The position numbers and the translations under genes were made by a program. Below, in pieces: positions 21,049-32,193 of a stretch of DNA of 64,000 nt. Origin of the DNA: Hyphomicrobiales bacterium (GTDB lineage: Bacteria; Pseudomonadota; Alphaproteobacteria; Rhizobiales; Beijerinckiaceae). Numbering within the stretch: position 1 is the first letter of the stretch; every line of letters begins with the position of its first letter. Where the stretch lies: the NCBI GenBank assembly GCA_027483505.1, contig JAIXUP010000087.1, positions 28,741-92,740 of the forward strand, written 5' to 3'. The notes beneath the pieces are model-generated. The model searched no databases, was not told the DNA's origin, and worked only from the letters and a program-made list of their open reading frames with translations.

Positions 21049-22962
21049 ATGATGCATCCATTGAAGACATTCGCCAGACAGTTCGGGCGGAACGAGCGCG
21101 GCAACGTTGCCTTGATGTTCGGGCTCCTGCTGGTCCCGATCATCGGGATGACCGGCGCCGGGATCGATTACAGCCGCTCATCGCAACTGCGCGCCAAAAT
21201 GGCGATCGCTTCCGACGCCGCCGTTCTCGCGGCGGTGAAGGCGACTGGCAAGACCCTGGACGAGCGCCGGGCCATCGCCAATGCGACGTTCGCCTCGAAT
21301 CTGGGCGCGGATGCCAGCCTCGTCAACATCAGCGGCTCGCTGACCAAGCTGTCGGGCAATGGCTACCGCTACGACGCATCGGCGTCCTATACCTATTCGA
21401 TCATGCAGGTGCTTCCGGGCATCGGCACCCAGAACGACCTCTCGGTCTTTTCAGAAGCCAATGCCGGGGATGGCACACTCGAAGTGGCGCTTGTGCTCGA
21501 CAACACCGGCTCGATGAGCGCCGACATGTCGGCCTTGCGCAAGGCGGCTTCGGACTTCACCAACATCCTGTTCGATTCGTCAGCGGGCGGGTCCTCCCTG
21601 AAAATGTCGGTGGTGCCCTACGTGGCGTCGGTCAACCCTGGCCGCTTGAACCTCGCCATGTCGGCGGTCGATACGCGAGGCGACAGCGAGTGGCAGGCGC
21701 GTAACCTGCGCTGGCGCTGGATCGGCTACCTGCCCGACTGCAACAACGACCCGTTCTGGAAGCCCGGACCACCCGGCGATCCATGGGTCCCGCCGCCGAT
21801 CGGCACGCCCGGCAACGGCGCCTGGCTTCAGGACGCCGCCCGCAAGGTCGGCGAGATCGGCCGCGAACTGTTCGGCATCAAGAGCGCAGCGGCCCAGAGC
21901 AGCGCGGGAACATACGGCACGCCCAACCGCGCGGCGCCGTTCACGGGCACGACCTACACCGTCAACAGGCCCTACACCAAGACGGACGGCGTGAAGGCGT
22001 TCGTGCCGGCCGGGTTCAATTACGATCCGGTCGGGGCGCGCTGCGTCATCTCCAATCCTGGCAAGATCGCGAACCTCGATCTTTTTGACGGCATCCGGAC
22101 GAAGAGCGGCCGGGCCCAATGGAAGGGCTGCGTCGAAGCGCGTCCCGAACCGTTCGACGTCACCGATGATCCGCCCAACCTGGCCGATCCGCGCACCTTG
22201 TTCACGCCTTACTTCTGGCCCGATGAGCCGGGCGTCGGCGACAAGGGCAACTCGCTGGGCTACGCCAACAACTACATGGACGACGGAGAACTGCCCTCGG
22301 GCTGGGAACGCGGCTGGGAATGGGAGTGGCAGGCCAACCTGTTTAAGTATGATGGCACCGGCAAGAACGTCAATTTCAGCGAGAACGCACCGAACACGAG
22401 TGGCCCCAACATGGCCTGCCCGGATGAACTGCTGCGCCTGACCAGCAATCGCACCTCGGTGCTCAGCAAGATCAACAGCCTCAGGCACTGGAACGGCGGC
22501 GGCACGATCTCGTCGGAAGGCATCATGTGGGGCTGGCGCACGCTGTCACCCAGAGCGCCCTTCGCCGACGGCGCCGCCTATGGCACAGACGGCAACAGGA
22601 AGATTCTCGTGATCATGACCGATGGCGAGAACCAGATTGGCGGCAACAACGTCAACGGCCCCGTAATGTCGCACTACTCGTCATACGGCTATTTGCGCTG
22701 GGGCCGCTTCCCGCAGGAGAACTTCGACTCGGCCGCTTCGTACCTCGATCAGCGCATGACGACCGCGTGCAGCAATGCCAAGGCCGCCGGCGTTCAGGTC
22801 ATCACGATCCTGTTCCGGGTCGAAACCGTCGCGGCGCAGAACCTGCTGCGGAACTGCGCCTCTTCCGGAAATCTCTTCTACATCGCCCGCGACCAGGCCG
22901 CCCTGACGAAGGCCTTCACCGATGTCGCGGAGTTGATCGGCCGGATCCGCATCACCAGGTGA
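21049..22962 (+). CDS. TadG-like pilus assembly protein with von Willebrand A domain (copy 2)
   Basis: Tandem paralogue of the preceding gene with the same plan: anchor GNVALMFGLLLVPIIGMTG at about 20-38, the vWA motifs VLDNTGSMSADM and IMTDGENQIGG, and a shorter proline-rich linker (GPPGDPWVPPPIGTPG). Long blocks match copy 1 almost exactly, for example GRAQWKGCVEARPEPFD, TSGPNMACPDELLRL and SEGIMWGWRTLSP. All six non-anchor cysteines are kept. 637 residues; ATG at 21049 with GGGAGGA eight bases upstream. Function beyond surface or pilus assembly is not inferable. Confidence 0.82.
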   Translation: MMHPLKTFARQFGRNERGNVALMFGLLLVPIIGMTGAGIDYSRSSQLRAKMAIASDAAVLAAVKATGKTLDERRAIANATFASNLGADASLVNISGSLTKLSGNGYRYDASASYTYSIMQVLPGIGTQNDLSVFSEANAGDGTLEVALVLDNTGSMSADMSALRKAASDFTNILFDSSAGGSSLKMSVVPYVASVNPGRLNLAMSAVDTRGDSEWQARNLRWRWIGYLPDCNNDPFWKPGPPGDPWVPPPIGTPGNGAWLQDAARKVGEIGRELFGIKSAAAQSSAGTYGTPNRAAPFTGTTYTVNRPYTKTDGVKAFVPAGFNYDPVGARCVISNPGKIANLDLFDGIRTKSGRAQWKGCVEARPEPFDVTDDPPNLADPRTLFTPYFWPDEPGVGDKGNSLGYANNYMDDGELPSGWERGWEWEWQANLFKYDGTGKNVNFSENAPNTSGPNMACPDELLRLTSNRTSVLSKINSLRHWNGGGTISSEGIMWGWRTLSPRAPFADGAAYGTDGNRKILVIMTDGENQIGGNNVNGPVMSHYSSYGYLRWGRFPQENFDSAASYLDQRMTTACSNAKAAGVQVITILFRVETVAAQNLLRNCASSGNLFYIARDQAALTKAFTDVAELIGRIRITR

Positions 22963-22994
22963 AGCGGCTCAGGGCTTGGCGTGCGCGAAAATCG

Positions 22995-23023
22995 AACCCC
23001 GGCCCGCAAGCGCCGGGGTTTTT
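22995..23023 (+). terminator. Intrinsic terminator after TadG-like copy 2, facing trpE
   Basis: AACCCCGGC (22995-23003) and GCCGGGGTT (23012-23020) form a perfect 9-bp stem over an 8-base loop and lead into TTTTT at 23019-23023. It ends the plus-strand gene and sits 11 bases beyond the trpE stop on the other strand, so it may serve both. Confidence 0.85.
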
Positions 23024-23034
23024 CTATGGACAGG

Positions 23035-24552
23035 TCACTGCGCGCGCGCCGATCGGGCGGCGAAGCGCACGGCCTCTTCGGCGGCCTTGAACAGCGCCTT
23101 GGCCTTGTTGACGCATTCAAGCTGCTCGGAGGCGTTGACCGAGTCATGCACGATCCCCGCGCCGGACTGGACTGACATCGTGCCGTTGCGGACAATGGCT
23201 GTCCGCAGCACAATGCAGGTGTCCATTTCGCCGTTCGATCCGAAATACCCGATGCAGCCGCCATAGGCACCGCGGGCATCGCGTTCCAGTTCGTCGATGA
23301 TCTCCATCGCGCGCACTTTCGGAGCGCCGGACACCGTCCCGGCGGGAAAGCCGGAGACAAGCGCGTCCAGCGCGTCCTTGCCGGGGCTGATCGCGCCTTC
23401 CACATTCGACACGATGTGCATCACCTGGCTGTAGCGCTCGATGAAGAAGCGGTCCGTGACCTCGACGGTCCCGATCTGCGCGACGCGCCCGACATCGTTG
23501 CGGCCAAGATCGAGCAGCATGAGATGCTCGGCGCGCTCCTTCGGGTCGGCGAGAAGCTCCGCCGCCAGCGCGTCATCCTCGCCTGGCGTTGCCCCGCGCC
23601 GCCGCGTTCCGGCAATCGGCCTGATCGTCACCTTGCCGTCGCGCAGGCGCACCAAGATTTCCGGGCTGGAGCAGACGATCTGGAAGGCCTCGAAATCGAG
23701 ATAGCAAAGGAACGGCGCCGGATTGACCCGCCTGAGCGCGCGATAGAGCGAGAAGGGCGGCAGTTCGAACGGCGCGTCGAAACGCTGAGACAGCACCACC
23801 TGGAAGATGTCGCCGGCGCGGATGTACTCCTTCGCCCGATCGACCATGGCGGAATAAGCCGCGGCGGAGGTGTTGGAGACCGGAACCGGCTGCTCGAAGC
23901 CGCTGACATCGACGCGGGCGTCGACGGGCAGGGGGGCTTCGAGGCTCGCGACGACGGCGTCGATCCGGTCTCGCGCCATCTCGTATGCGGCCCGCGCACT
24001 GACGCCGGGCATCGGCCTGATCGCAGCCGCGACAGACATCTCATCACGGACGGCGTCGAAGATGACCATCACGGTGGGCCTGACGAGGATGGCATCGGGC
24101 AGGCCAAGGCCGCTGTCCTTGCGCGGCGCAAGCCGTTCCATCAGCCTGACCATGTCATAGCCGAGATAGCCGAACAGGCCGGCCGCCATGGGCAGGTCGA
24201 TGCCTTGCGTGTCGATGCGGCTTTCGGCCAGAACCCGCCGCAAGCTGTCGAAGGGCGCTGCGGCATCGGTCCTGAACCCTGCATCGCCGGAGAGGGGATG
24301 GGCAATCTCCACGCGGCCCTTGTCGCAGCGCCAGACGAGGTCGGGGGCAAGGCCGATCATCGAGTAGCGACCGCGCACCGCGCCGCCCTCGACGGATTCC
24401 AGCAGGAAGGCGGACCCCTCGGTGCGCGCCCTCAGCTTCAGGAATGCGGCGACCGGCGTCTCGCAATCCGACACCAGGACATCGCGCACGATCTGACCAT
24501 GTCCCGCATCATAGGCTGCGGTGAAGGCCGCAAGATCGAAGGATGCGGACAT
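23035..24552 (-). CDS. trpE: TrpE anthranilate synthase component I
   Basis: Makes anthranilate from chorismate with TrpG-derived ammonia. The N-terminal regulatory region contains SAFLLESVEGGAVRGRYSMIG, including the LLES element of the tryptophan feedback site. The chorismate-binding domain has IFQVVLSQRFDAPFE, RPIAGTRRRGATPGEDDALA, LLDLGRNDVGRVAQIG and GAPKVRAMEIIDELE. 505 residues. Three bases separate it from the ppiD stop, so the two are probably co-transcribed. No leader peptide with Trp codons is visible, as the gene has almost no leader. Confidence 0.96.
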   Translation of the reverse strand: MSASFDLAAFTAAYDAGHGQIVRDVLVSDCETPVAAFLKLRARTEGSAFLLESVEGGAVRGRYSMIGLAPDLVWRCDKGRVEIAHPLSGDAGFRTDAAAPFDSLRRVLAESRIDTQGIDLPMAAGLFGYLGYDMVRLMERLAPRKDSGLGLPDAILVRPTVMVIFDAVRDEMSVAAAIRPMPGVSARAAYEMARDRIDAVVASLEAPLPVDARVDVSGFEQPVPVSNTSAAAYSAMVDRAKEYIRAGDIFQVVLSQRFDAPFELPPFSLYRALRRVNPAPFLCYLDFEAFQIVCSSPEILVRLRDGKVTIRPIAGTRRRGATPGEDDALAAELLADPKERAEHLMLLDLGRNDVGRVAQIGTVEVTDRFFIERYSQVMHIVSNVEGAISPGKDALDALVSGFPAGTVSGAPKVRAMEIIDELERDARGAYGGCIGYFGSNGEMDTCIVLRTAIVRNGTMSVQSGAGIVHDSVNASEQLECVNKAKALFKAAEEAVRFAARSARAQ

Positions 24553-24555
24553 GCC

Positions 24556-26466
24556 TCAGCTGTCCCCGCCACCTGTTGCGTTGCGGAGGGTCTGCTGGTT
24601 GATCCTGACCCCCAGGCGGGCCTGGAGTGCGCTGACATACTGCGCCAGAAGGTCATCACCGAGCGCAAGGCCAAGCTGCTGGCTGACATTCTCGGCCTCC
24701 TGCGTCGAACGCAAGAACGGCGGTGTTGAGGCAGACAGGACCCTGAACACCATGCGCCCGCGCTCCGGACCGAGGTCGGCCGATTGGGCGGCGTTGAGCG
24801 GGGCCCCGAACGCCACGGTGAGGACATTGGCCGGGAACTCGGGCAGGCTGCTGGCCCGGGTCAGTGCCGGTGACGTCTTCACCTCCGCCTGGACCGACGC
24901 GGCGGCAGCCTCGAAGGCTTCACCCTTTGCGATGCGGTCGGTGATCTCGCGCGCCCTGGCCTGCAGGCGGGTGGTGACCTCATCCTGCTGCCACTGCACG
25001 ATCACAGTGTTGCGCACCTCGTCGAAGCTGCGCTCGCGGGCCGGCTCGATCGCGCTGAGATCATGCCAGACATAGCCGTTGTCCCGTGTCCGGACGGGTT
25101 CGTTGTCGGTGCCGATATCGGCCCGGAACATCGCTTCAACCACCTGCTCCAGCATCGGAACCGTGGCCAGGGGCTGGCCGCCATTGCTCTGGCGGTTCCG
25201 GTCGACCGGCCCCAGGACGGTGAGCGGCAGCTTCAGGTCCCTTGCGATTTCAGTGAGCGGCCGGGCGGAAGCCCTCTGGTCCTCGACCTTGTCGTGAATC
25301 TCGTTGAGAATCCGGACAGCGGTGCTGAGCGCAAGATCCATCCGGACATCGGCAACCACCTCAGCCAGCGGACGCAGCGATTCAGGCTCGACGGCGGTCG
25401 CCCGCACCAGCGCGTAGCCGAAAGCCCCTTGAACGGGATCGCTGACGGCGTTCGCGGCAAGGGCGAACGCCGCCGTCGCCACAGCCTGATCAAGCATTTC
25501 GGTCCGCGTGAAGCTGCCGAGGGTGAGGTCGGCGTCCGAAATGTTCCGTTCTTTCGCGATATCCTCGAAGCTGCTGCCCGCCTTGATCTTTTCGAGAGCC
25601 GCCGCTGCCTCGGACTGATTGGGGAACACGATCTGCTGGATGGTGCGGCGTTCAGGGCGGCCGAAACGGGTCTTGATCCGCTCGTAATGCGCGGCCGCAT
25701 CGGCGTCGGTCACCGCAGTCGGGTCGGCCAGAGTCTGCGGCGTCAGGATCAGAAGCGACGCGGTCCTGTACTCGGGTGCACGGAAGGCAGCCTTGCGCTC
25801 ATCATAGAACTTGCGCAGCACATCGTCCGCAGGCACGGCGATCTCGCCGACAGCGGCGGGCGGCACCTCGAAGAAGGACAGCACGCGCTGCTCGTTACGG
25901 TAACGATGCGCCGCCTCCTGCATGGCGACGGGCGCGGCTGTCAGGCCGGAAATACTCTCGGCAAGCTGGTTGCGCACGATCGCGGAACGCTGCTCGCGGA
26001 CATACATGGCCTCGTTCAGCCCGGACTGCCGCAGCAACTCGTTGAACATGCCGCGGTCGAACTGGCCCGATGAACCGCGAAAGCTCTGATCCTCGATAAT
26101 CGATTGCGCCACCATGTCATTGCTGAGCGTCAGCCCCCGCGCCGTGGCGTCGCTGTCCATGGCCGCTTCCGTGATCAGCCGAGACAGGACCTGCTGGTCA
26201 ATCCCGAACATGCGCGCCTGTTCCGGCGAGATGTTCTGCCGGAAGCGCCGCGACAGGCGTTGCAGTTCAGCTTGATAGGCAGTGCGCACTTTCTCGATGT
26301 CGATGTCGGTCTTGCCCACTGTGGCGACCGTGTTGCGGCTCGCGCCGCGGAAGATGTCGCCGATGCCCCAGATGGCGAAGGAACCGATCAGAATCGAGAA
26401 CAGGATCGCGACCAGCAATTTGCCGAGCCAGGTCTGGCCTGCATTGCGGATACCTTGCATCATCAT
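24556..26466 (-). CDS. ppiD: PpiD-like membrane-anchored peptidyl-prolyl isomerase/chaperone
   Basis: SurA/PpiD family periplasmic folding factor anchored in the inner membrane by one N-terminal segment (LLVAILFSILIGSFAIWGIG, about 17-36). The following domain (VGKTDIDIEKVRTAYQAELQ to about 165) is the SurA N-terminal type. A parvulin-like rotamase domain covers about 245-365 (AAHYERIKTRFGRPERRTIQ). 636 residues, as usual. Three consecutive Met codons make the exact start uncertain by one or two residues. Directly upstream of trpE; divergent from tpiA. Confidence 0.9.
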   Translation of the reverse strand: MMMQGIRNAGQTWLGKLLVAILFSILIGSFAIWGIGDIFRGASRNTVATVGKTDIDIEKVRTAYQAELQRLSRRFRQNISPEQARMFGIDQQVLSRLITEAAMDSDATARGLTLSNDMVAQSIIEDQSFRGSSGQFDRGMFNELLRQSGLNEAMYVREQRSAIVRNQLAESISGLTAAPVAMQEAAHRYRNEQRVLSFFEVPPAAVGEIAVPADDVLRKFYDERKAAFRAPEYRTASLLILTPQTLADPTAVTDADAAAHYERIKTRFGRPERRTIQQIVFPNQSEAAAALEKIKAGSSFEDIAKERNISDADLTLGSFTRTEMLDQAVATAAFALAANAVSDPVQGAFGYALVRATAVEPESLRPLAEVVADVRMDLALSTAVRILNEIHDKVEDQRASARPLTEIARDLKLPLTVLGPVDRNRQSNGGQPLATVPMLEQVVEAMFRADIGTDNEPVRTRDNGYVWHDLSAIEPARERSFDEVRNTVIVQWQQDEVTTRLQARAREITDRIAKGEAFEAAAASVQAEVKTSPALTRASSLPEFPANVLTVAFGAPLNAAQSADLGPERGRMVFRVLSASTPPFLRSTQEAENVSQQLGLALGDDLLAQYVSALQARLGVRINQQTLRNATGGGDS

Positions 26467-26595
26467 GGGGCGAACCAGCTCCGGCGTGTCGTGCCGGACT
26501 TATAGGCAGACCACCGCGCCGCCGCAATGAGGCAATTGCGGGGAGAGGGCGGGGTTGCTATCGCTCGCCGAACTCTTGCAAACAGGATTCAGACG

Positions 26596-27354
26596 ATGGC
26601 CATCGCCCCCAAGCCCCTTGTCGCCGGCAACTGGAAGATGAACGGCCTGAGGGGCTCATTGGAAACGGCCATGGCCATCGCGCGCGGTGTCGATGCCGGC
26701 GTGCGCGCCAGATCCGATGTGCTGATCTGCCCGCCAGCGACGGTGCTGCACGCAATGACCTCCGCCCTGATCGGAACCGGCGTCGCGACCGGGGGGCAGG
26801 ATTGCCATGCCAGCCCGTCCGGCGCCTTCACGGGGGACATTTCGGCCGCCATGGTGGCGGATGCCGGCGCGGCCTTCGTCATTGTCGGCCACTCCGAGCG
26901 CCGCACGCTGCACGGCGAAACCAGCGCGGATGTGAAGGCCAAGGCCGAGGCAGCGCTGGGCGCGTTTCTCGTTCCCATCATCTGCATCGGCGAAACGCTG
27001 GCCGAGCGCGAGGCCGGCAGGACGATCGCCGTCGTCAAGAAGCAGTTGCGCGGCTCGCTGCCGGAGACGGCCACGGGCGCGGGCGTGGTGATCGCCTATG
27101 AACCCGTCTGGGCCATTGGCACCGGCAAGACCCCCACCGCCGCCGATGTGGCGGAGGTGCATGCCGAGATCCGGGCCGAACTGGGCCGTTTGCTGGGCAA
27201 GGCCGAAGCGGCGAAAGTGCGCGTCCTGTATGGCGGTTCGGTGAAGCCGTCCAATGCTGCGGAGCTGATGGCGCTGCCGAATGTCAACGGTGCGCTCGTG
27301 GGCGGCGCGAGCCTCAAGGCCGAGGATTTCCTCGGCATCGTCAGGGCAATCTGA
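26596..27354 (+). CDS. tpiA: Triosephosphate isomerase
   Basis: Interconverts dihydroxyacetone phosphate and glyceraldehyde 3-phosphate in glycolysis and gluconeogenesis. TIM barrel with [10 protein letters not shown] (catalytic Lys near 13), [10 protein letters not shown] (His), [17 protein letters not shown] (Glu) and [12 protein letters not shown] (phosphate loop). The ATG at 26596 ([14 protein letters not shown]) gives 252 residues. The in-frame ATG at 26527 falls in the divergent promoter region shared with ppiD. Followed after two unrelated minus-strand genes by secG and pyrG. Confidence 0.96.
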   Translation: MAIAPKPLVAGNWKMNGLRGSLETAMAIARGVDAGVRARSDVLICPPATVLHAMTSALIGTGVATGGQDCHASPSGAFTGDISAAMVADAGAAFVIVGHSERRTLHGETSADVKAKAEAALGAFLVPIICIGETLAEREAGRTIAVVKKQLRGSLPETATGAGVVIAYEPVWAIGTGKTPTAADVAEVHAEIRAELGRLLGKAEAAKVRVLYGGSVKPSNAAELMALPNVNGALVGGASLKAEDFLGIVRAI

Positions 27355-27417
27355 ATGGGTGGATGCCGCTCCTCAGCGGGCGGGCAATGGCGCGTTGGGC
27401 GGCATCCGGGCGTCAGG

Positions 27418-27669
27418 TCAGTTTGCGGTGCCGCCGCCGCGCATCAACTCATCCATGCAGGTGCGCATGGCCGTCGCCGTGTTGGCATTCGCCGGTGGCT
27501 TGGTCTTGATGCGCGTATCGCATTCGACGCGGGCCTGCTGCTCGGTGTAGGCGTCCTTCACCGTGGCATTCGGCTGTGGCATCATCTGGGCCGTGCCCTG
27601 GGCATAGGCAGCGCTTGAGAGTCCGAGAGCAAGGACGCAGGCGGAAATGGTGGTCTTCATGGTGGTCAT
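27418..27669 (-). CDS. Small secreted protein of unknown function
   Basis: 83 residues with a clear Sec signal peptide (MTTMKTTISACVLALGLSSAAYAQG, split after AYA-QG). The mature part of about 58 residues has two cysteines (ARVECDTRI and AMRTCMDELM) that could pair. AGGAG lies six bases before the ATG at 27669; a second Met three codons later is an alternative. I do not recognise a family. It lies between tpiA and an aminotransferase with no evident link. Confidence 0.65.
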   Translation of the reverse strand: MTTMKTTISACVLALGLSSAAYAQGTAQMMPQPNATVKDAYTEQQARVECDTRIKTKPPANANTATAMRTCMDELMRGGGTAN

Positions 27670-27787
27670 CGTTGGCTCCTGTTGCAGTCAAGGCATATGC
27701 CTTTGAGCAACAACAACGCCTTCGGCAGCCGCATGTTCCGGCGGGCACCTCGATTGCGGCCATATGGGACCAGCTGGCGAGCCGGCC

Positions 27788-28981
27788 TTATCCGCCCGGT
27801 GCGCTGACAGCGGCGCTCAGATGCGCGATGGCCGCCGCCGTGCCGCCGCTGCCGTGTGGGATGTCCAGCGCCTGCAGCGCCATCTCGACGGCCGCCAGCG
27901 AACCCAGCACCATCGGCGCGTTGAAGTGGCCCATATGCGCGATGCGGAAGGCCTTGCCGCTGAGGTCGCCAAGCCCGCCGCCAAGCGTCACGCCGCACAT
28001 GGTTCGGGTGAATTCCGACACCTTGCCGGGCTCGAACCCCTTCGTCAGCACGGGCGTCACCGATGCCGCGCGCTGCGCCGGGTCATCGACATTGAGGGCA
28101 AGGCACTGGCCCTCGGCCCAGCGCGAGACGGCGGCGTGGGTCGCTCCGGCCAGCAGGGCATGGCGCTTCCAGACGGCATCAAGGCCTTCCTCGAAAATCA
28201 TGTCGAGCGACGCCCTGAGACCGAACATCAGGTGCTCGGGCGGTGTGCCGCAATGCTTCATGTAGTGCAGCGGGCTGCGGCGCGAGGTCCAGTCCCAGTA
28301 GCGTGTCCTCAGATTGGCGCTCTCGTGCGCCTTGTGCGCCTTGTCGTTGGCCGCCACGAAGCCAAGTCCGGGAGAGGTCATCAGCCCCTTCTGGGAGGCG
28401 GACATCGCCACATCGACGCCCCAGGCGTCCATCTCGAAGGGCATACAGGCCAGCGAGGCGACGCCGTCGATCATGTAGAGAGCCGGATGCTGGGCCGCAT
28501 CGATGGCCTCGCGGACGGCGAGCACATCGTTGGCGACCCCCGACGCCGTATCGACCTGCACCATCAGCACGGCCTTGATCCTGTGGTCACGGTCCTGCCT
28601 GAGCCGGGATTCGACAGCGGCTGGATCGACCGCGGCGCTCCACGATCCTGCAAGGACCTCGACATCGACGCCCATGAAGCTGGCCATCTCGCCCCAGCCG
28701 ACCGCGAAGCGCCCGCTCGCCAGCACCAGGACCTTGTCACCCCGCGACAGCACGTTGGTGAGCGCAGCCTCCCAGGCGCCGTGCCCGTTGCAGGCATAAA
28801 GATAGGTCTGCCCGGATGTCCGGAACAGCTTCTGGAGGTCCGCGAGCAATGTCGTCGTCAGATCGATGATGGTCGGTGTATGCAGCTCCTCAGCCGGCCT
28901 CATCATGGCCTGGAGCACGCGGTCCGGAATATTCGTTGGTCCTGGAGTGGCCAGCAAAGCCCGTCCGTTGGCAACGCTCAT
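27788..28981 (-). CDS. Class V aminotransferase, serine-glyoxylate type
   Basis: PLP-dependent alanine/serine-glyoxylate aminotransferase family. TPGPTNIPDRVLQAMMRP at the N-terminus and AMSASQKGLMTSPGLGF (Schiff-base Lys near 195) are diagnostic. VDTASGVANDVLAVREAID and YMIDGVASLACMPFEMDAWG hold the cofactor aspartate. 397 residues from ATG 28981, which has GGAGAG upstream. Likely substrates are serine or alanine with glyoxylate (photorespiration-like or C1 serine metabolism); the exact donor cannot be read from sequence. Confidence 0.85.
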   Translation of the reverse strand: MSVANGRALLATPGPTNIPDRVLQAMMRPAEELHTPTIIDLTTTLLADLQKLFRTSGQTYLYACNGHGAWEAALTNVLSRGDKVLVLASGRFAVGWGEMASFMGVDVEVLAGSWSAAVDPAAVESRLRQDRDHRIKAVLMVQVDTASGVANDVLAVREAIDAAQHPALYMIDGVASLACMPFEMDAWGVDVAMSASQKGLMTSPGLGFVAANDKAHKAHESANLRTRYWDWTSRRSPLHYMKHCGTPPEHLMFGLRASLDMIFEEGLDAVWKRHALLAGATHAAVSRWAEGQCLALNVDDPAQRAASVTPVLTKGFEPGKVSEFTRTMCGVTLGGGLGDLSGKAFRIAHMGHFNAPMVLGSLAAVEMALQALDIPHGSGGTAAAIAHLSAAVSAPGG

Positions 28982-29191
28982 GTCAGTCTCTCCAGTGTCC
29001 GGGAAGATGCTGTCTTGGGAAGGATGCGAGATCCGTCCATTCACGACCAGAAAAAGGGAATTGCCGCAAGCCCATCCCAGCCCGTGCCACTATGCGCCTG
29101 ATGCCTTGGCAGCATGCGTCCCCCATGCTAATGGCCCGTCCAACCGATCGCGCTGGCACTTTGGCTGGCCGCTTCCCATATCTGTGAGACC

Positions 29192-29587
29192 ATGCAGTCA
29201 GTCCTGATCGTCATTCATCTGATCGTCGTGATCGCCCTCGTCATTGTCGTGCTGCTGCAGCGCTCCGAGGGAGGCATGGGGCTGGGCGGCGGCGGCGGAG
29301 GCATTTCCGGCTTCATGACCGGTCGTGGCCAGGCCAACGCCCTGACGCGCACCACGGCGATCCTGGCGGCAGTCTTCTTCTGCACGAGCCTGATCCTGTC
29401 GGTGTTGGCGTCTCACAACCGTACACCGCGCTCGATCCTTGACGGCGCGACCCCAACGGCTCCAGCCACCGTGCCGGGAGCTCCCTCGGCCCCGGCCCCC
29501 GCAGGCGGCGGCGTTCTCGACCAGCTCCGGCAGATGCAGGACCAGAGCGGGGCCCAGCCCCCCAGGCCCTCGGCGCCGCCGCAGTAG
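29192..29587 (+). CDS. secG: SecG preprotein translocase subunit
   Basis: Small inner-membrane subunit of SecYEG. Two membrane segments, about 3-20 and 50-69, flank the conserved cytoplasmic loop VVLLQRSEGGMGLGGGGGG. The Pro/Ala/Gly-rich C-terminal tail (from about 80) is common in alphaproteobacteria. 131 residues. Conserved neighbourhood tpiA...secG-pyrG. A strong terminator follows. Confidence 0.94.
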   Translation: MQSVLIVIHLIVVIALVIVVLLQRSEGGMGLGGGGGGISGFMTGRGQANALTRTTAILAAVFFCTSLILSVLASHNRTPRSILDGATPTAPATVPGAPSAPAPAGGGVLDQLRQMQDQSGAQPPRPSAPPQ

Positions 29588-29605
29588 GCCGGATCAGCAG
29601 CACCC

Positions 29606-29634
29606 AAGGGCCGGTTTCCCGGCCCTTCTCTTTT
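29606..29634 (+). terminator. Intrinsic terminator of secG
   Basis: AAGGGCCGG (29606-29614) and CCGGCCCTT (29619-29627) form a perfect 9-bp stem with loop TTTC, followed by CTCTTTT. It starts 19 bases after the secG stop and separates secG from pyrG, which must then have its own promoter. Confidence 0.85.
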
Positions 29635-29702
29635 GTGGACAAGCGAATTTCGCAAGGCGGCGCGCCAAACTCGCGCTCCCCGAATCGCGGGAACAGGTCT
29701 AA

Positions 29703-31345
<1,643 letters not shown>

Positions 31346-31346
<1 letters not shown>

Positions 31347-32173
31347 TGGCCGGTCGCGGCCTCGACCACCTCGTCATCGGCGTCCATGATCTTGATGCGG
31401 CGGGAGCTTTCTACGAGCGGCTTGGCTTCAGGGTCGGCGCACGCAACCGGCATCCATGGGGCACGCACAACCGGATCGTGCAGTTCCCCGGCAGCTTTCT
31501 GGAATTGATCACCGTCGGCGAAGCCGGGCTCATCCCCGAGCACGCCCCGGGGCGCTTCTCCTTTGGCGCATTCGTGCGCGATGCGCTTGCGGCCGGCGAG
31601 GGCTTCTCGATGCTGGTGCTGGAAAGCACGGATGCAGCGGCGGATAACGCCGCCTTCCACGCCTCCGGAATCGGCGAGTTCGAGCCCTTCTTCTTCGAAA
31701 GGCAGGCCAGCCGTCCCGATGGCAGCACGGTTCGCGTGGCTTTCACGCTGGCGTTCGCGACCGATCCTGGTGCTCCGGCGCTTGGCTTCTTCGTCTGCCA
31801 GCAGCACGAGCCTCAGAACTTCTGGAATCCGGAGTTCCAGAAGCACCCCAACGCGGCCTTGCGTCTCGCAGAGGTTCGGATGACTGTGCCGCATCCAGAG
31901 AGCCACCAAGGGTTTCTCGACGCTTTTTCGGGCGTCAGCAGCTCGGGCACGCCGCATGGCGGGCTCAGCTACCGCCTCCCGCGCGGGCGGATCGCGGTTG
32001 CAGCGGCTGGCACGGCTCCCGCCTTCGAGGGCTTCACGGTCGAGGTCGCTGATCTGGCGGCCATGCGGAGCCGGCTCGATGAGGCCGGGATCAAGCATGG
32101 CGCCGCCCCGGACGGACTTGTCGTCCCGGCTGCAGTGGCGCACGGTACCTCCATCCTGATCACCGCTGCGTGA
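31346..32173 (+). CDS. VOC-superfamily protein with glyoxalase-like domain
   Basis: The N-terminus GLDHLVIGVHDLDAAGAFYE and LGFRVGARNRHPWGTHNRIV fit the glyoxalase-like domain of the vicinal oxygen chelate superfamily, with His8 and Glu residues (for example FLELITVGEAG) as plausible metal ligands. A second beta-alpha-beta module may lie at about 170-260. 275 residues. Overlap with pyrG suggests co-transcription but not a shared pathway. Substrate unknown; some members of this group are lactoylglutathione-lyase-like or dioxygenase-like. Confidence 0.75.
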
Positions 32174-32193
32174 TTCAGGCTGGAGGAGTTGCC

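Noticed and set aside
18958..22962. Tandem TadG-like genes as a mobile-element insertion
   Set aside because: No terminal repeats, target duplications, transposase or integrase were seen at 18763-18957 or 22963-23034, so the mechanism of placement stays open.
23035..24560. Tryptophan attenuator before trpE
   Set aside because: trpE begins three bases after ppiD, so there is no leader with Trp codons or alternative hairpins.
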